A stretch of DNA of 64,000 bases from Luidia sarsii. Its lineage: Eukaryota > Echinodermata > Asteroidea > Paxillosida > Luidiidae. Shown piece by piece: positions 41,601 through 47,089 of the stretch (its first letter is position 1; the number at the start of each line of letters is the position of its first letter). The stretch is taken from positions 14,029,400 through 14,093,399 of the forward strand of contig OX465109.1 of assembly GCA_949987565.1 (NCBI GenBank), read 5' to 3'. The notes beneath the pieces are model-generated. The model was given only the letters and a program-made list of their open reading frames with translations. It was not told the DNA's origin and made no database searches. The position numbers were made by a program, and so were the translations under genes.

Positions 41601-42896
41601 TAATAAATGAAAGACAGTTCCAGGGAAACATACCTGTACCGGGGAGATGATGGGGGTGTGGATGGCTTATGAGAAGGGCGATTCCAGACCAGAGCACGGA
41701 GAGCGATGCACTCTACACCAGAGCAAGGAAAGGAATGCCGCTCCCACTCACAAACCCAACAACCCATCAATACCGGTCAGGCAATCACCCTGGGAATGTC
41801 CTTAAGTAAACAACAAATCCAGACCATGCTGGACACAGGGCCAAGGCAATCCTCCAGTGGCACTTCTGAGAGGATGCCGACACATGGCTAGGGCAACCCT
41901 CCAGTGGCACTTCTGAGAGGATAACTCTATTCCCAGAAGGGAAAGAAAAAAATAAAATATGGCCTATAGTATAGTCATACTCAAATTTGGGGGTATGACA
42001 CTAATATAATGACTTCATGAAAGTAAGCAATTTCAAAACTTGAAATTGGTGGGTTATTCAGTGTGCATTCTATGACGTTTTGAAAATGTTGTAAATATGT
42101 TGAACGCCACACTTTGTAGATTTTGTGTTCTTTTATTATTATATTATCATCATTGTTCACAACTAACTTCATGTAGGGTGGATGGGCTTTTCAGGAACAT
42201 AAAAATAGTTTTCTTCCTTTGATTTTCATGAAAGCAAATGTCTTAATATCACCAAAATGTACACTTTTTATGTGAGAAAATCCTCATCCTCATCATTTTA
42301 CCCATCCAAATTGAACATCAAAAATTAGTGAGAAGCCGTGAGAAAATGTGGATGAAGCGTCTTCGGACTATTCAACCACATGATCTCAACATCCAGGAGG
42401 GTAATGACTAACACCATGCAGCTTTCTGATACTCCCTCTTTTGTGTTCACTCCTCCTCACTTATCTCTTTGATTTTTCCCCCTCCTCACTAATCCCTACC
42501 CTACTCCTTGCCCTTCCCTTTGATCTTACCCTACCAGCTTTACACTTTGTCCTTTGTTTCTCATCCGTGTTCTATTCACTCTCTTCCCCCTTCCTTCGTG
42601 TACATGTATCTGTTTTGTCCTTGTCACTCTGCCTTTGAGAAAGGTCCTGCTAGGATCGAAACGTCAGGCCCACAAATTTTAGTCAGTAAGCAGGTTGCAA
42701 CATTTTTGTATATCACTTCTAGCATCAACTGAAAAAAAAGGCACCATTCATTGTTTCAGAGATTTAATAGTACATTAGTACTTTGTTAACATCCCCGGTT
42801 CAAGCCAATAATGTGGATATGTAAAATGACTCTCATGTTATTGTATTATCAGGCCAAGATTTGCAGCTGAGTGAATCTGATTCTGACAGTGATTAG
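11515..42896 (+). CDS. EAF: ELL-associated factor (EAF), seven coding exons
   Basis: EAF proteins bind the elongation factor ELL and stimulate RNA polymerase II elongation as part of the super elongation complex in the nucleus. Joining 11515-11638, 14565-14659, 15796-15932, 18191-18351, 34488-34706, 37188-37286 and 42853-42896 gives 879 nt with no internal stop (292 residues). Every junction is GT-AG and the phases match. Family hallmarks are HQLKLGRSF and FHTIRYDFKPAS (residues 37-48), the [15 protein letters not shown] segment, the [17 protein letters not shown] segment, a Ser/Asp-rich acidic region from exon 5 ([14 protein letters not shown]), and the C-terminus [11 protein letters not shown]. 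Tandem ATGs at 11515 and 11518 offer the start. Length is close to vertebrate EAF1/2 (about 260-270 residues, from memory). All seven exons look intact despite more than 30 kb of repeats in the introns. Confidence 0.95.
11725..11890 (-). mobile_element. Penelope-like 3' tail fragment
   Basis: On the - strand this matches the 3' tail of the Penelope-like copies at 30440 and 42325: the AATTTAGTGGGCCTGA junction, then reverse-complement versions of the GTCCTTTG and CCCTTCCCTTTGATC blocks. The hairpin core found in the other tails is partly deleted here. It lies in EAF intron 1. Confidence 0.7.
12000..12756 (+). pseudogene. Penelope-like element, GIY-YIG C-terminal fragment
   Basis: The frame at 12163-12420 and its neighbours encode the end of a Penelope-like protein: a His/Cys-rich linker, then [20 protein letters not shown], the I-x-C-x-x-C...QY-G-E-T signature of the GIY-YIG endonuclease in these elements. 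It aligns with 31000-31090 on the other strand. Reading further requires frameshifts. The tail is interrupted at 12757 by an hAT-like element and resumes at 14147. Confidence 0.8.
12757..14138. mobile_element. hAT-like non-autonomous DNA transposon (1382 bp)
   Basis: The ends are inverted: TAAGGCTGTG at the left and CAGCCTTA at the right, followed inward by repeated CGAATATTCGAAT-type sequence. The flanks are GCCCTTCA (12749-12756) and GCCCTTCC (14139-14146), a 7/8 matching 8-bp target duplication as expected of hAT elements. Removing it restores the Penelope-like tail as seen at 42500. No transposase is recognisable; the open frame at 13441-13950 has no family resemblance. Confidence 0.75.
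13080..13160 (+). mobile_element. Penelope-like tail fragment inside the hAT-like element
   Basis: About 80 bp here match the last part of the Penelope-like tail (GTCCTTGTCACTATGCC, then GAGGAAGGTCCTGCT...GGATCGAAATGTCAGG and GCCCACTAAATTT). A Penelope piece thus lies inside an hAT element that is itself inside another Penelope tail. Confidence 0.7.
14147..14310 (+). mobile_element. Penelope-like 3' tail, continuation of 12000-12756
   Basis: Resumes CCCTTCCTTTTGATCCCATT and ends with the hairpin-containing terminus (GAGAAAGGGCCTGCTAGGAT, then AAAATGTCAGACCC). It is collinear with 42500-42682. Confidence 0.75.
14565..14659 (+). CDS. EAF: EAF coding exon 2
   Basis: Acceptor TATGCACAG|ATGATT and donor ATAGAG|GTAAGA. 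It completes Tyr42 and encodes [20 protein letters not shown] and on to LPNIE (to residue 73), ending in phase 0. This is the most conserved part of the EAF N-terminal domain. Confidence 0.95.
14660..15795. other. EAF intron 2; degenerate repeat remnants only
   Basis: No gene. The interval 15560-15712 holds several variants of CTCGTTATAAC in both orientations, the residue of a DNA-transposon end. The rest is unremarkable. Confidence 0.5.
15796..15932 (+). CDS. EAF: EAF coding exon 3
   Basis: Acceptor CATATAG|AGTAAA and donor CAAAG|GTAAAT. Encodes [20 protein letters not shown] and [17 protein letters not shown], matching the second half of the EAF N-terminal domain. It begins in phase 0 and leaves two bases of an Arg codon for exon 4. 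Confidence 0.95.
15968..16167. mobile_element. 200-bp MITE with GTGTTTCCACTGGACT ends
   Basis: The left end GTGTTTCCACTGGACT is mirrored by AGTCCAGTGGAAACAC at the right. A further internal copy of the inverted end lies near 16030. No coding capacity. It lies in EAF intron 3. No convincing target duplication was identified. Confidence 0.78.
16470..17250. repeat. 26-bp minisatellite with 260-bp higher-order repeat
   Basis: About thirty units of CCTAATACCCACCCATACCC plus six bases (TACAAG or TACCAG). The block 16661-16920 recurs almost base for base at 16921-17180, a ten-unit higher-order duplication. It lies in EAF intron 3. Confidence 0.95.
17273..17729. mobile_element. 457-bp MITE with perfect 21-bp inverted ends
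   Basis: The left end (17273-17293, starting CTTTTGGACCTGACCGTCAC) is exactly inverted at 17709-17729. The interior is AT-rich and non-coding. A TG dinucleotide flanks both sides, too short to fix the superfamily. Confidence 0.85.
17813..18076. mobile_element. 264-bp fold-back MITE
   Basis: Ends TGGACCTTTCCCAT and ATGGGAAAGGTCCA. The inverted similarity extends about 80 bp inward (TATGCAAAT and ATTTGCATA; TTACTAAATTGGTGGG and CCCACCAATTTAGTGA), so most of the element can fold on itself. The three open frames across it are palindrome artefacts. Confidence 0.83.
18191..18351 (+). CDS. EAF: EAF coding exon 4
   Basis: Acceptor TGTATCTACAG|GCAAG and donor GATCAAG|GTAAAG. Encodes [20 protein letters not shown] and on through [14 protein letters not shown] to APDIDQ (to about residue 172). 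It corresponds to the less conserved linker of EAF. Phases on both sides fit exons 3 and 5. Confidence 0.92.
18478..19175 (+). mobile_element. hairpin-ended repeat, copy 3, 5' part
   Basis: Starts CTAGAGATTTATGTCTGTTGG and follows the family to GGTTCTATGCATTTGC, where piggyBac A copy 2 has inserted at TTAA (19176). The family sequence resumes at 24610. It carries the TGACGTCACGATTGCGTCA and GTCACGTGAC blocks. Confidence 0.88.
19355..20000. repeat. 79-bp array, left, with CGTGGG..CCCACG palindromes
   Basis: About eight units near 79 bp. Each contains CCAGGAAATG, a palindrome such as CGTGGGTAAACTGTCCCACG, and CCTGCTAGACATTCCAAC. The preceding 120 bp and the array recur in the same orientation at 23630-24180. 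Confidence 0.92.
20115..20470. repeat. ~57-bp minisatellite in the 3' region of copy 2
   Basis: About six units built from GGTGGAGATGGTGGTGCTGG, TGTTTGAGGAGAGCT and variable GGCTGGCTGGCTAGCTGG. It lies between the left array and the conserved 3' block. The Pro/Ser/Gln-rich frame on the - strand is a repeat artefact. Confidence 0.9.
20667..23030 (-). CDS. piggyBac transposase, family A, intact (787 aa)
   Basis: This encodes a cut-and-paste transposase targeting TTAA. Residues 1-230 are a low-complexity acidic/basic region ([24 protein letters not shown]), followed by [15 protein letters not shown] and the piggyBac core at roughly 270-660. Catalytic residues are D419 (SIDEAMIKY), D493 (YTDRLYSS) and D617/D620 (GGVDRNDQL). 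A C-terminal Cys-rich domain spans 724-774 (C724, CRWC 735-738, CPVC 757-760, C765, C769, H774). The long N-terminus makes it larger than the roughly 600 residues usual for the family. Start: tandem ATGs, the outer at 23030. It is flanked by matching ends, so it belongs to the mobile element rather than being a domesticated gene. The open frames on the + strand across it are shadows. Confidence 0.93.
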   Translation of the reverse strand: MMREVQALQQSMSKEEKSIFLSTVMGEGRKRRKRKERKECSSDEEMEEVVKTTKKKKRGDKKRKEKESSSGSEEWSIAEGSMEDDEELMASSEGGDFFNTSEEEVPKGKKVAPKGKGKAPLPKHRDKGYRRRQRKAKEQELRAALRSSAVEAGITRSRKHYRALVESSSGSEAEFLDDAIDLQCSSGSGGSSEEEAETDISDIPEPTVRKKKAGTGRRKATTSRTTSPWSDNDPDPPSAYQPDYPEDGDGWSRALSERNIHHFRGSAPPGPTFHRGTSPLHYFLRFFPILLMTKMVEWTSQKLHSAGQRATSLAEMRAFLGMHLLMGVVKVASYRQYWSTHPGLHNKLISMTMSRNRFDQLNCSWCCSDPQKDPQKIRDKGDRYMYMKTHPLYPVQPMWDEVRNRCVQKYNPRQALSIDEAMIKYRGFKANVKKFFMPMKPIRAGFKVYALAEASTGYMLNFQVHPSQKITMAGIVTSLIKHHRSMYYHLYTDRLYSSVALARELLSCKIYFTGAVKSTSKHLPKDLIKSQDNARMKEMAKTPRGTFYVRQNGPLVVAVWRDSKVMMTISTGHQGWRDPNVHIAQRKIPNEAGRLRVTSIPAPPQVLDYIRHMGGVDRNDQLRSYFTCSRKAQFWWKKIMYFLLDIARVNSWISYKQHHMKEGGDSDEDNDDESDVASSTSKMSHSSFVVTLATELIAGYTTASTENFRQSRATSCTAIKGHYCSKMPGMYPKRCRWCRLHGGVTPKGRTKTTRSGCPVCGVHLCPGRCFALFHAAFEQLTSTSTSE
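23040..23629. other. upstream region of the copy 2 transposase
   Basis: Holds the presumed promoter of the - strand transposase. From about 23475 it becomes repeats of CCTCAATCCTCCAAAATCTT-type sequence, like the subterminal region. No discrete promoter element is identified. Confidence 0.45.
23630..24180. repeat. second copy of the subterminal region and 79-bp array
   Basis: Near-identical to 19255-19700 and in the same orientation: CATTCAGCCTCAATCCTCC, ATGAAATGAGTGGTGCCCAC, then five 79-bp units with the CGTGGGTAAACTGTCCCACG palindrome. Together the two blocks flank the transposase as direct repeats. Confidence 0.92.
24360..24605. repeat. right subterminal CCTCAATCCTCCAAA repeats
   Basis: Four ~50-bp units of CAGCCTCAATCCTCCAAACT followed by TTGAAAAATTTTGCATT lead into the right terminus of piggyBac A copy 2. 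The same core in opposite orientation forms the array at 7770-8890. Confidence 0.85.
24610..24690 (+). mobile_element. hairpin-ended repeat, copy 3, 3' part
   Basis: Continues the copy interrupted at 19175 (AAATCAAAGTTTGTTCAATG, CTTTGTCTATGGGATTTTTC) and stops at about 24690, where it abuts a copy in the opposite orientation. It lacks its own terminal hairpin. Confidence 0.85.
24691..25165 (-). mobile_element. hairpin-ended repeat, copy 4, inverted
   Basis: On the - strand it starts CTAGAGATTTATGTCTGTTGG (25163) and runs to the GGCTCTATGCATTTGCC block, where it meets copy 3 head-on. It contains the TGACGTCA and CACGTG palindromes (24747-24780) and the T-arm-like sequence at 25068. Confidence 0.85.
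25166..25338 (-). repeat. array of four terminal hairpins
   Basis: Four hairpins lie in a row: 25166-25193, 25215-25242, 25261-25288 and 25304-25338. Each is AGCTTTTCCGC, a variable 6-13 nt loop, and GCGGAAAAGCT (two with stem mismatches), joined by CTATTGTTGTTCTGATT-like spacers. On the - strand the array directly precedes the CTAG start of copy 4, the same join as between copies 1 and 2. Confidence 0.88.
25404..26690 (+). pseudogene. LINE ORF1 with CCHC knuckle (decayed)
   Basis: This resembles ORF1 of LINEs of the L1/Tx1 group, an RNA-binding protein. The ATG at 25404 lies in CCACCATGG; a TGA at 25509 breaks the frame. It continues in frame to the block [18 protein letters not shown], then shifts frame to a zinc knuckle [14 protein letters not shown] (near 25935-25975), another TGA, and a Ser/Pro-rich tail with a C run (26129-26146). 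A 139-bp segment (26412-26550) is tandemly duplicated at 26551-26689, which shifts the frame again. Confidence 0.78.
26745..29120 (+). pseudogene. LINE reverse transcriptase (L1/Tx1-like), decayed
   Basis: RT blocks appear in order: [55 protein letters not shown], then after a stop [34 protein letters not shown] and the catalytic [11 protein letters not shown] (27162-27668). Frameshifted remnants follow, and 28669-29115 encodes a C-terminal Cys/His region ([19 protein letters not shown]). The endonuclease expected before RT is missing, so ORF1 runs almost directly into RT after an internal deletion. The element appears to end in an AAT-rich tail at about 29440-29466. Clade assignment is from motif memory. 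Confidence 0.85.
29467..30428 (+). mobile_element. hairpin-ended repeat, copy 5, near full length
   Basis: Starts CTAGAGATTTATGTCTGTTGG and ends in three hairpins: 30283-30310, 30337-30364 and 30393-30427. It contains the T-arm-like block (29558), TGACGTCACGATTGCGTCA (about 29786) and GTCACGTGAC (about 30084). The AATAATA flanks on both sides could be a short target duplication but are low-complexity. Confidence 0.88.
30440..32405 (-). pseudogene. Penelope-like retroelement (RT + GIY-YIG), frameshifted
   Basis: Penelope-like elements encode a reverse transcriptase with a C-terminal GIY-YIG endonuclease. On the - strand from 32405: [31 protein letters not shown] and [12 protein letters not shown] (to about 32060), then in other frames a [11 protein letters not shown] block and the catalytic FIWTRDDS (near 31850), the thumb ([16 protein letters not shown]), a His/Cys linker ([18 protein letters not shown]), and [19 protein letters not shown] of the endonuclease (about 31010-31060). 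Several frameshifts break it. The N-terminus is missing where hairpin-repeat copy 6 begins. The 3' tail to 30440 carries the hairpin motif shared with the other tails. Confidence 0.88.
32406..33253 (+). mobile_element. hairpin-ended repeat, copy 6
   Basis: Starts CTAGAAATTTATGTCTGTTGG and ends in one hairpin at 33225-33252 whose stem has changed on both sides (CTTTTTCGC with GCGAAAAAG). It carries a perfect ACGGGATTCGAACCCGT (about 32501), TGACGTCA at about 32725 and again near 33030. Confidence 0.88.
33383..33492. repeat. (TTC)n to (GAA/GAG)n mirror microsatellite
   Basis: A short TTC run turns into a GAAGAA/GAGGAA run, giving an inverted microsatellite that can fold or form purine-rich triplex. 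It lies in EAF intron 4. Confidence 0.9.
33540..34446. mobile_element. piggyBac-A-related terminal region, no transposase
   Basis: Contains several ~80-bp units with palindromes CGTGGGTGAATGCACCCACG and similar, then CATGCCCTCAATCCT repeats, and ends GATTTGGGATAGTTAGGGA near 34442. The arrangement copies the subterminal layout of piggyBac A but the sequence is diverged. The left boundary is uncertain. Confidence 0.6.
34488..34706 (+). CDS. EAF: EAF coding exon 5
   Basis: Acceptor TTAATTTAG|GTGGTG and donor AATAATG|GTAAGC. Encodes the Pro/Ser-rich [19 protein letters not shown] then the acidic [14 protein letters not shown] and SSDEEQ stretches (about residues 173-245). EAF proteins have a Ser/Asp-rich transactivation region here. 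It follows a 16-kb intron. Confidence 0.93.
34726..35265. repeat. diverged interspersed repeat (SINE-like/tail type)
   Basis: Begins with an AATAATAATAGGATTTGTAG, GAGCGCC... and GGCGCTAAGC motif common in animal short repeats, followed by degraded sequence (AGTTGTGTGAGCGATGGGG, AAAAGGCTTGCAGCACGG) resembling repeats seen in many animal genomes. Assignment is from memory of the pattern. Confidence 0.4.
35551..35955. mobile_element. piggyBac-A-like MITE (405 bp)
   Basis: Left TTAA followed by CCCTAACCCCC, right GGTCAGGG followed by TTAT (one base off TTAA). The interior is GCCTCAATCCTCCACAATCC-type repeats as in piggyBac A ends. It has no coding sequence. It probably depends on the family A transposase, whose termini it shares. 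Confidence 0.85.
36445..36563. mobile_element. 119-bp MITE
   Basis: Nineteen-base inverted ends with two transitions: GGCTGTGTCTGAAACGGGC at the left and GCCCGTTTCGGACACGGCC at the right. It lies in EAF intron 5. No clear target duplication. Confidence 0.82.
37188..37286 (+). CDS. EAF: EAF coding exon 6
   Basis: Acceptor TTGCAACAG|GAAACT and donor CAACTCA|GTAAGT. Encodes [20 protein letters not shown] and [12 protein letters not shown] (to about residue 278). Entry and exit phases fit exons 5 and 7, and joining to exon 7 makes [17 protein letters not shown], typical of the EAF C-terminus. Confidence 0.9.
37350..38020 (-). mobile_element. diverged hairpin-ended repeat, inverted
   Basis: On the - strand it follows the family order and ends in a hairpin at 37357-37383 whose inner pairs are replaced on both arms (CCGTT with AACGG). 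Sequence identity to the other copies is much lower, so this is a separate subfamily or an old copy. Confidence 0.72.
38025..38310 (-). repeat. second diverged fragment of the hairpin-ended repeat
   Basis: Repeats the CCCATAGACAAAGCACAGGT, TCTAATCAGTTGTTTAGCAA and GGAAAAGGTGTATCCAAAAA blocks of the preceding copy in the same orientation. The hairpin end is missing. Confidence 0.65.
38311..40549. other. EAF intron 6, no gene recognised
   Basis: AT-rich to about 39240, then moderately GC-rich unique-looking sequence. I see no supported ORF, tRNA, or transposon end. Confidence 0.45.
40550..41745. repeat. ~105-bp direct duplication about 1.07 kb apart
   Basis: The stretch from CCTGTACCGGGGAGATGATG to GCAAGGAAAGGAATGC at about 40570-40676 recurs almost exactly at 41632-41738. 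The first copy continues on its left with CGGTACCGTCCCAATCTTGT. On the - strand the first copy sits in a frame ending [20 protein letters not shown], faintly like the end of an LTR-element polyprotein. Possibly remnants of two elements; the source is not identified. Confidence 0.6.
42325..42682 (+). mobile_element. Penelope-like 3' tail fragment
   Basis: Begins GAGAAAATGTGGATGAAGCG (the last codons after the GIY-YIG domain), continues through CCCTTCCCTTTGATCTTACC and ends with GCCTTTGAGAAAGG, TCCTGCTAGGATCGAAACGT and CAGGCCCAC. It matches the reverse complement of 30465-30840. It sits 170 bp before EAF exon 7. Confidence 0.85.
42853..42896 (+). CDS. EAF: EAF coding exon 7 (terminal)
   Basis: Acceptor GTATTATCAG|GCCAAG. 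Encodes [13 protein letters not shown] then TAG (42894-42896). The acidic LQLSES-SDSD C-terminus is an EAF hallmark. Confidence 0.95.
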
Positions 42897-43590
42897 CAGA
42901 TCGAACCCCAGCCGATGATTGCTAATTCAATGAAATCTACGCAACTTCACCAAGACAAGATGTAGCTATAGTACATGTAAATGTTTATACGAACACAAAA
43001 TCCTGAAACAGTTATATGTGAATGTGTACATAAACCCAGTACATGTATGTCATAATTAATAGGTATATATAATGACAAGCACAGTGTGGCAAGTACAGTA
43101 GTGAGTATTTCAATGTTAACCACCTCCCACCCGGCCACTTTTCTGTGCACAAAGGCATGACCACCACACTTTGTTTTTATAATGTACCATTTTCAAAACT
43201 CACTAAGCAATCGGAACAAATAAATACCTTTGAAATAAATTAAAAAGAGTACACTATGTGTGCAAGCGAGTCAAACCTGGCACAATCAGATGTCCATGTG
43301 GCTTTTGACATGCCGCGTATTGTTTAGTGGACAAAAGTGGTGTCTGGATTCGGAGAGCCTGACACATAGGAACACCGCTGCCACACCAAATTCAGAGGTC
43401 CCAGCATGAAGTGGTTAACATCAGGACAATTTCCACAAATTATCTCATTACCCTGGTAAGTGCTGGTAATTTTGATACAAGTGATTCTCTCTGTTCTTTA
43501 TTTATGGAAATGTTTATTTTCAAATGTGATCAAACAAAACAAGGAAAAACTGACTGGGAATTTGTTTTGATAAAACAGTATGTTCATTTA
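42897..43590 (+). other. EAF 3' UTR and downstream
   Basis: Candidate poly(A) signals AATAAA at 43219-43224 and 43234-43239, about 320-340 bp after the stop. At 43520-43565 there is a fragment of the SINE body (AAGGAAAAACTGACTGGGAA). Confidence 0.5.
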
Positions 43591-43591
43591 T

Positions 43592-43966
43592 TGGCCTCTA
43601 GTCAAGTAGTCTTTGCGGGATGGGGTGCCAGTCATAAGCAATTCAACCATTAACTGCCATATATCTCCAGGGATCACATCCCCACTTTCATTCAGATGCA
43701 AACAACCATTGTTGTCAACCTGGCTACAGCAGCTCGGGGATCACACAGCTTTTTCAATACAAGTCAAACAAACAAAGGAAAAACTGTCCGGGAATTTTTT
43801 TTTAACAGGTTAACATACAACAATTGGTTGTTTGCATATGATTGAAAGCGGGGGGGGGGGGGGGGGGGGGGGGGAGTGATCCCTGGATTTATATGGCAGT
43901 TAATGGTTGAATTGCTTCTGACTGGCGCCCCCACCCCGGCAAAAGCTAGTTGACTATTAGGGAAGG
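43592..43966. mobile_element. fold-back element with ~90-bp inverted arms and a G25 run
   Basis: The left arm (43592-43680) and right arm (about 43874-43966) are inverted copies: GCAATTCAACCATTAACTGC and CCAGGGATCAC pair with GCAGTTAATGGTTGAATTGC and GTGATCCCTGG. The loop holds a SINE-body fragment (43764-43802) and 25 consecutive G (43850-43874). Confidence 0.82.
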
Positions 43967-43974
43967 CCACCATC

Positions 43975-44110
43975 TAAGGGCTCAGATGGAAGAACACAGG
44001 TACGTTAACACAGATGTCTCGGGTTCAAGTCCCGGTCCAGTCAAAGTTTTCTTTGACAATTTTTCAATCTGTTTTATTTTATTTTTATTTTCTTGAGTTT
44101 GGTAGAGCTG
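43975..44110 (+). mobile_element. tRNA-derived SINE, + strand copy
   Basis: A tRNA-like head with an A-box-like GGCTCAGATGG and B-box GGTTCAAGTCC (about 44032), then CCAGTCAAAGTTTTCTTTGA and an AT-rich body. It shares head and junction with the copy at 54985-55216. Confidence 0.72.
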
Positions 44111-46177
44111 AGCAAAACTTAGCCAAGCACCATAAAACCAAAGAATCATCTCATGAAAATGCAAAAATTATATTTGGTAAGTCCCACTTACTTGCTGGAT
44201 ATGTGAAACTCGGATAGTAATTGCCGGTACATTAAACCAGAGACTTGCGTTCAAATCCAGCCAAGTTACCTTTTCTTTTCTCTTTTATAGTTAATTGTTG
44301 GAAAACAATCTCATTTGAGTTTGCTTCCCTTTGTTTTTCAGGTATTTGTATTGCTTGTATTAAGAATGCCTCCTCAGTCGGATGATTGTACATTTCAATT
44401 GTGAAGGCTTTCCTGAAAATAGTTTAGAGGTGGTTTAGGGGGAGAGTGAGGATATGTGGGGTTTGGGGTAGCTTTGGTCGTTTTGCAACTTCTTCCTTTG
44501 TTCTTTATCTGGTTCATTCCTTCATTTCTTTGATGAAGTATATGATTTCTATGTATTAAAATCAGTGTGAACAAGAGTAAATATTTTTGATCCATGATAC
44601 TACATAGTCTAGAAAATTGCTTTTGTGTAATTTCATTACATAGGAAGATTTTTAATTTTAGTCAAAATATTGAAAGTTTCAATATAACTAATGTTGTTTT
44701 CATAATAGGAGTTTGAATTATGTGAATTGAAGATGCTACCATGCATGCATCATCTTGGTGTTCTCTCCTAAAATCCCAAGGGTTTACAAAGTTGGGTGTT
44801 CTGTATGATAAATTATACTGAAGATGTATTCCCATCAGTCTATTCTTTCGTTCTTCTGCAACCAAGCCTATCTTCCAAAACATTATTTAAAGTTATTCTA
44901 ATATGTAAGCTCACTTGGACTTTTTTCATAGGAACTGAATGATTATTGAAAACGGTGAAAAGACGTCACTGTCCGCAGTGCACAATCTAATTTCTTTATC
45001 CTTCCCTGATCGCTGCATTGTTCTTGAACCTGGTACGCACCTGTATTAAAGCATACAATGCGGCAAAGTACACCAGCTGAAAGTAATGTAACGCACGCTC
45101 CCCTTGGCAGCACGGGTCTGTCGAGGGCGCCCCACACTTCAGAGCGCGTGCGCGGACGACACCGTTCCAGCAAGTCTCTGAGCTGAGCGGGTAGAGACAG
45201 GTCCGTTGGGAGGAAATATACCGCCAGTATTGATGTGCGCTTCTGGTCTGGTGTATTTACAAGGGGGACGAAGACCTTTAGCCCATAACAAGCACGCAAC
45301 AGTCGTTGAACAGAAACGTGGGGACTACCCTTTGCAGGACAACACTTTCAATCTGGTTTATTCGTACCACATCTGACTCGGCTATTGACAGGGACCCACT
45401 ATAAGCTTCAGTGAACGCGAGGACCACGCACCGAGACAGTGTACCCCCGCACAGGATATGTTGCATAATTACTGGAATTTTCTTTGGATCATCAAAAATA
45501 TACACAAATATTGCAATGATTAAGGCAAGTGATTGGACAGCTAGAAGGTGGCTCTAAACATGCTAAAGAAGGGTCTAGACTTATGAGCGCGAGATTCTAC
45601 TTGGTCGCCACAGGCTCATCTCGCGAGAAGGCTCGGGTGCAATCGATGAAAATGTCCTGGTAGTAGGTACGTTGTCGATCCTCACGATGAATCATCACGC
45701 GCCTTTGCGTTGCCCTCTTCCTCCTCGCTGGGCCTGGGAGGGACCGATCCCCCGATACTCGGGGTGAGTAGTATGTTGTGACCGATCGGCACCCCTTTTG
45801 GTGGTGCAAGCTCCGCAGGTGGTGCGGGTGGTGCGGTTGGTGCGGGTGGTGCGGATGTGCGGGTGGTGATGTACGTGGTGTGGTAATGGTGGACGCAAAG
45901 GCCTACGGCTATTTTGTATTGCATTGTTGCCTTTTTAAAATTATTATTATTTGTTTTTTTGGGTTTTTTTTCCCCAGCGTTTTCTAACAAACAAACAAAC
46001 AAACAAACAAACCACACCCAAACAGACAAAGGAACAAAAAAGTCAAACAACAGCTACGAATTGCGACAAGGGAGTTGGGTTAAATAACGGTCGAAACGGG
46101 TGCCTAAAACCAACCGGAACTCACCAGAACATTCCTTATGTGGTCAACGGGCGATATACGGTTTGAATTATTTTATT
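44111..46177. other. no gene recognised
   Basis: Contains an AAACAAAC microsatellite near 45990-46010 and a GGTGCGGGTGGTGCGG-type repeat at 45818-45870. I could not support any exon or transposon. Confidence 0.4.
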
Positions 46178-46305
46178 GAACTCTTTCATACTTCACAAAT
46201 CTTTACAAATCAAGGTAGATGGTTGTTCTGCCGTCATAAGCAACTCTTTCATACTTCACAAATCTTTACAAATCAAGGTAGGTGGTGGTTCTGCCGTCAT
46301 AAGCC
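46178..46305. repeat. 65-bp tandem duplication
   Basis: Two copies of AACTCTTTCATACTTCACAA, then ATCTTTACAAATCAAGGTAG and TTCTGCCGTCATAAGC, with only a few differences. Confidence 0.9.
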
Positions 46306-46644
46306 ACTTTCTTTCTTTCTTTTTGGATATAAGTATGAAAATGCAGTTTTCAACATTACGTTACATACGTTTGTATGGTTCAGTTTAACTAATAAACAAA
46401 CAAAAAAGCTACCAGTGGTAGTATCTATCTAATGGTAGTCGTTATCAAATGTACATTTAAATTAGACTACAAAAACAAAACAAATCAATGTGTATTGATA
46501 CTAACTTGATGACAAAGCAAAAAGTGAAGCCGGTGCAGTTGTGTTCAGTCCGAAGATGGAACGCGTAATGATCGTCTGCGAGGGTGACAGGGCACGTTGA
46601 ATCGGTGCTAGGTGAGTTGTTACTACAAGTCCGAGTCAAGGGGA

Positions 46645-46895
46645 CATTAGTCTCGATCGAACAAAACAAAGAGGGCTTGATCAGGGACCTGCGCGTCTCT
46701 ATTGGAAAGAACGATGAGGGGGTAATGAGCGACCTGCACGTCTCTATCGAACCAAACAAAGAGGGGGATAATCAGGGACCTACACGCCTCTATTGGACAG
46801 AACGACGAGGGGTAATGCGCGGCCCGCAAATCTCTCTCGGGCAGGACAAAGAGGGATCTGTGAGTGTCTATCGGACAGAACAAAGAGGGAATCTA
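46645..46895. repeat. ~55-bp minisatellite
   Basis: About five units built around GTCTCTATCGAACAAAACAA, AGAGGG and a variable CAGGGACCTGC segment. Units differ by many substitutions, so the array is older than the 260-bp repeat at 16661. Confidence 0.8.
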
Positions 46896-47089
46896 GAAGG
46901 CTGAATGTTATTGATGTCGGTTCAATGCCGGCCACGAACAGTGTCAGTAATTCTAATGAAGGTATATTGTCCGATTGACGTATTTGAGCGCGGTCGTGGA
47001 AGTCTTCAAGAGACTTGACTGCTTGCAGTCGGCAACGTACTATCGTCATCTGTGCATCCATCTAAAAACATCAAACAGGAATCGGGACC

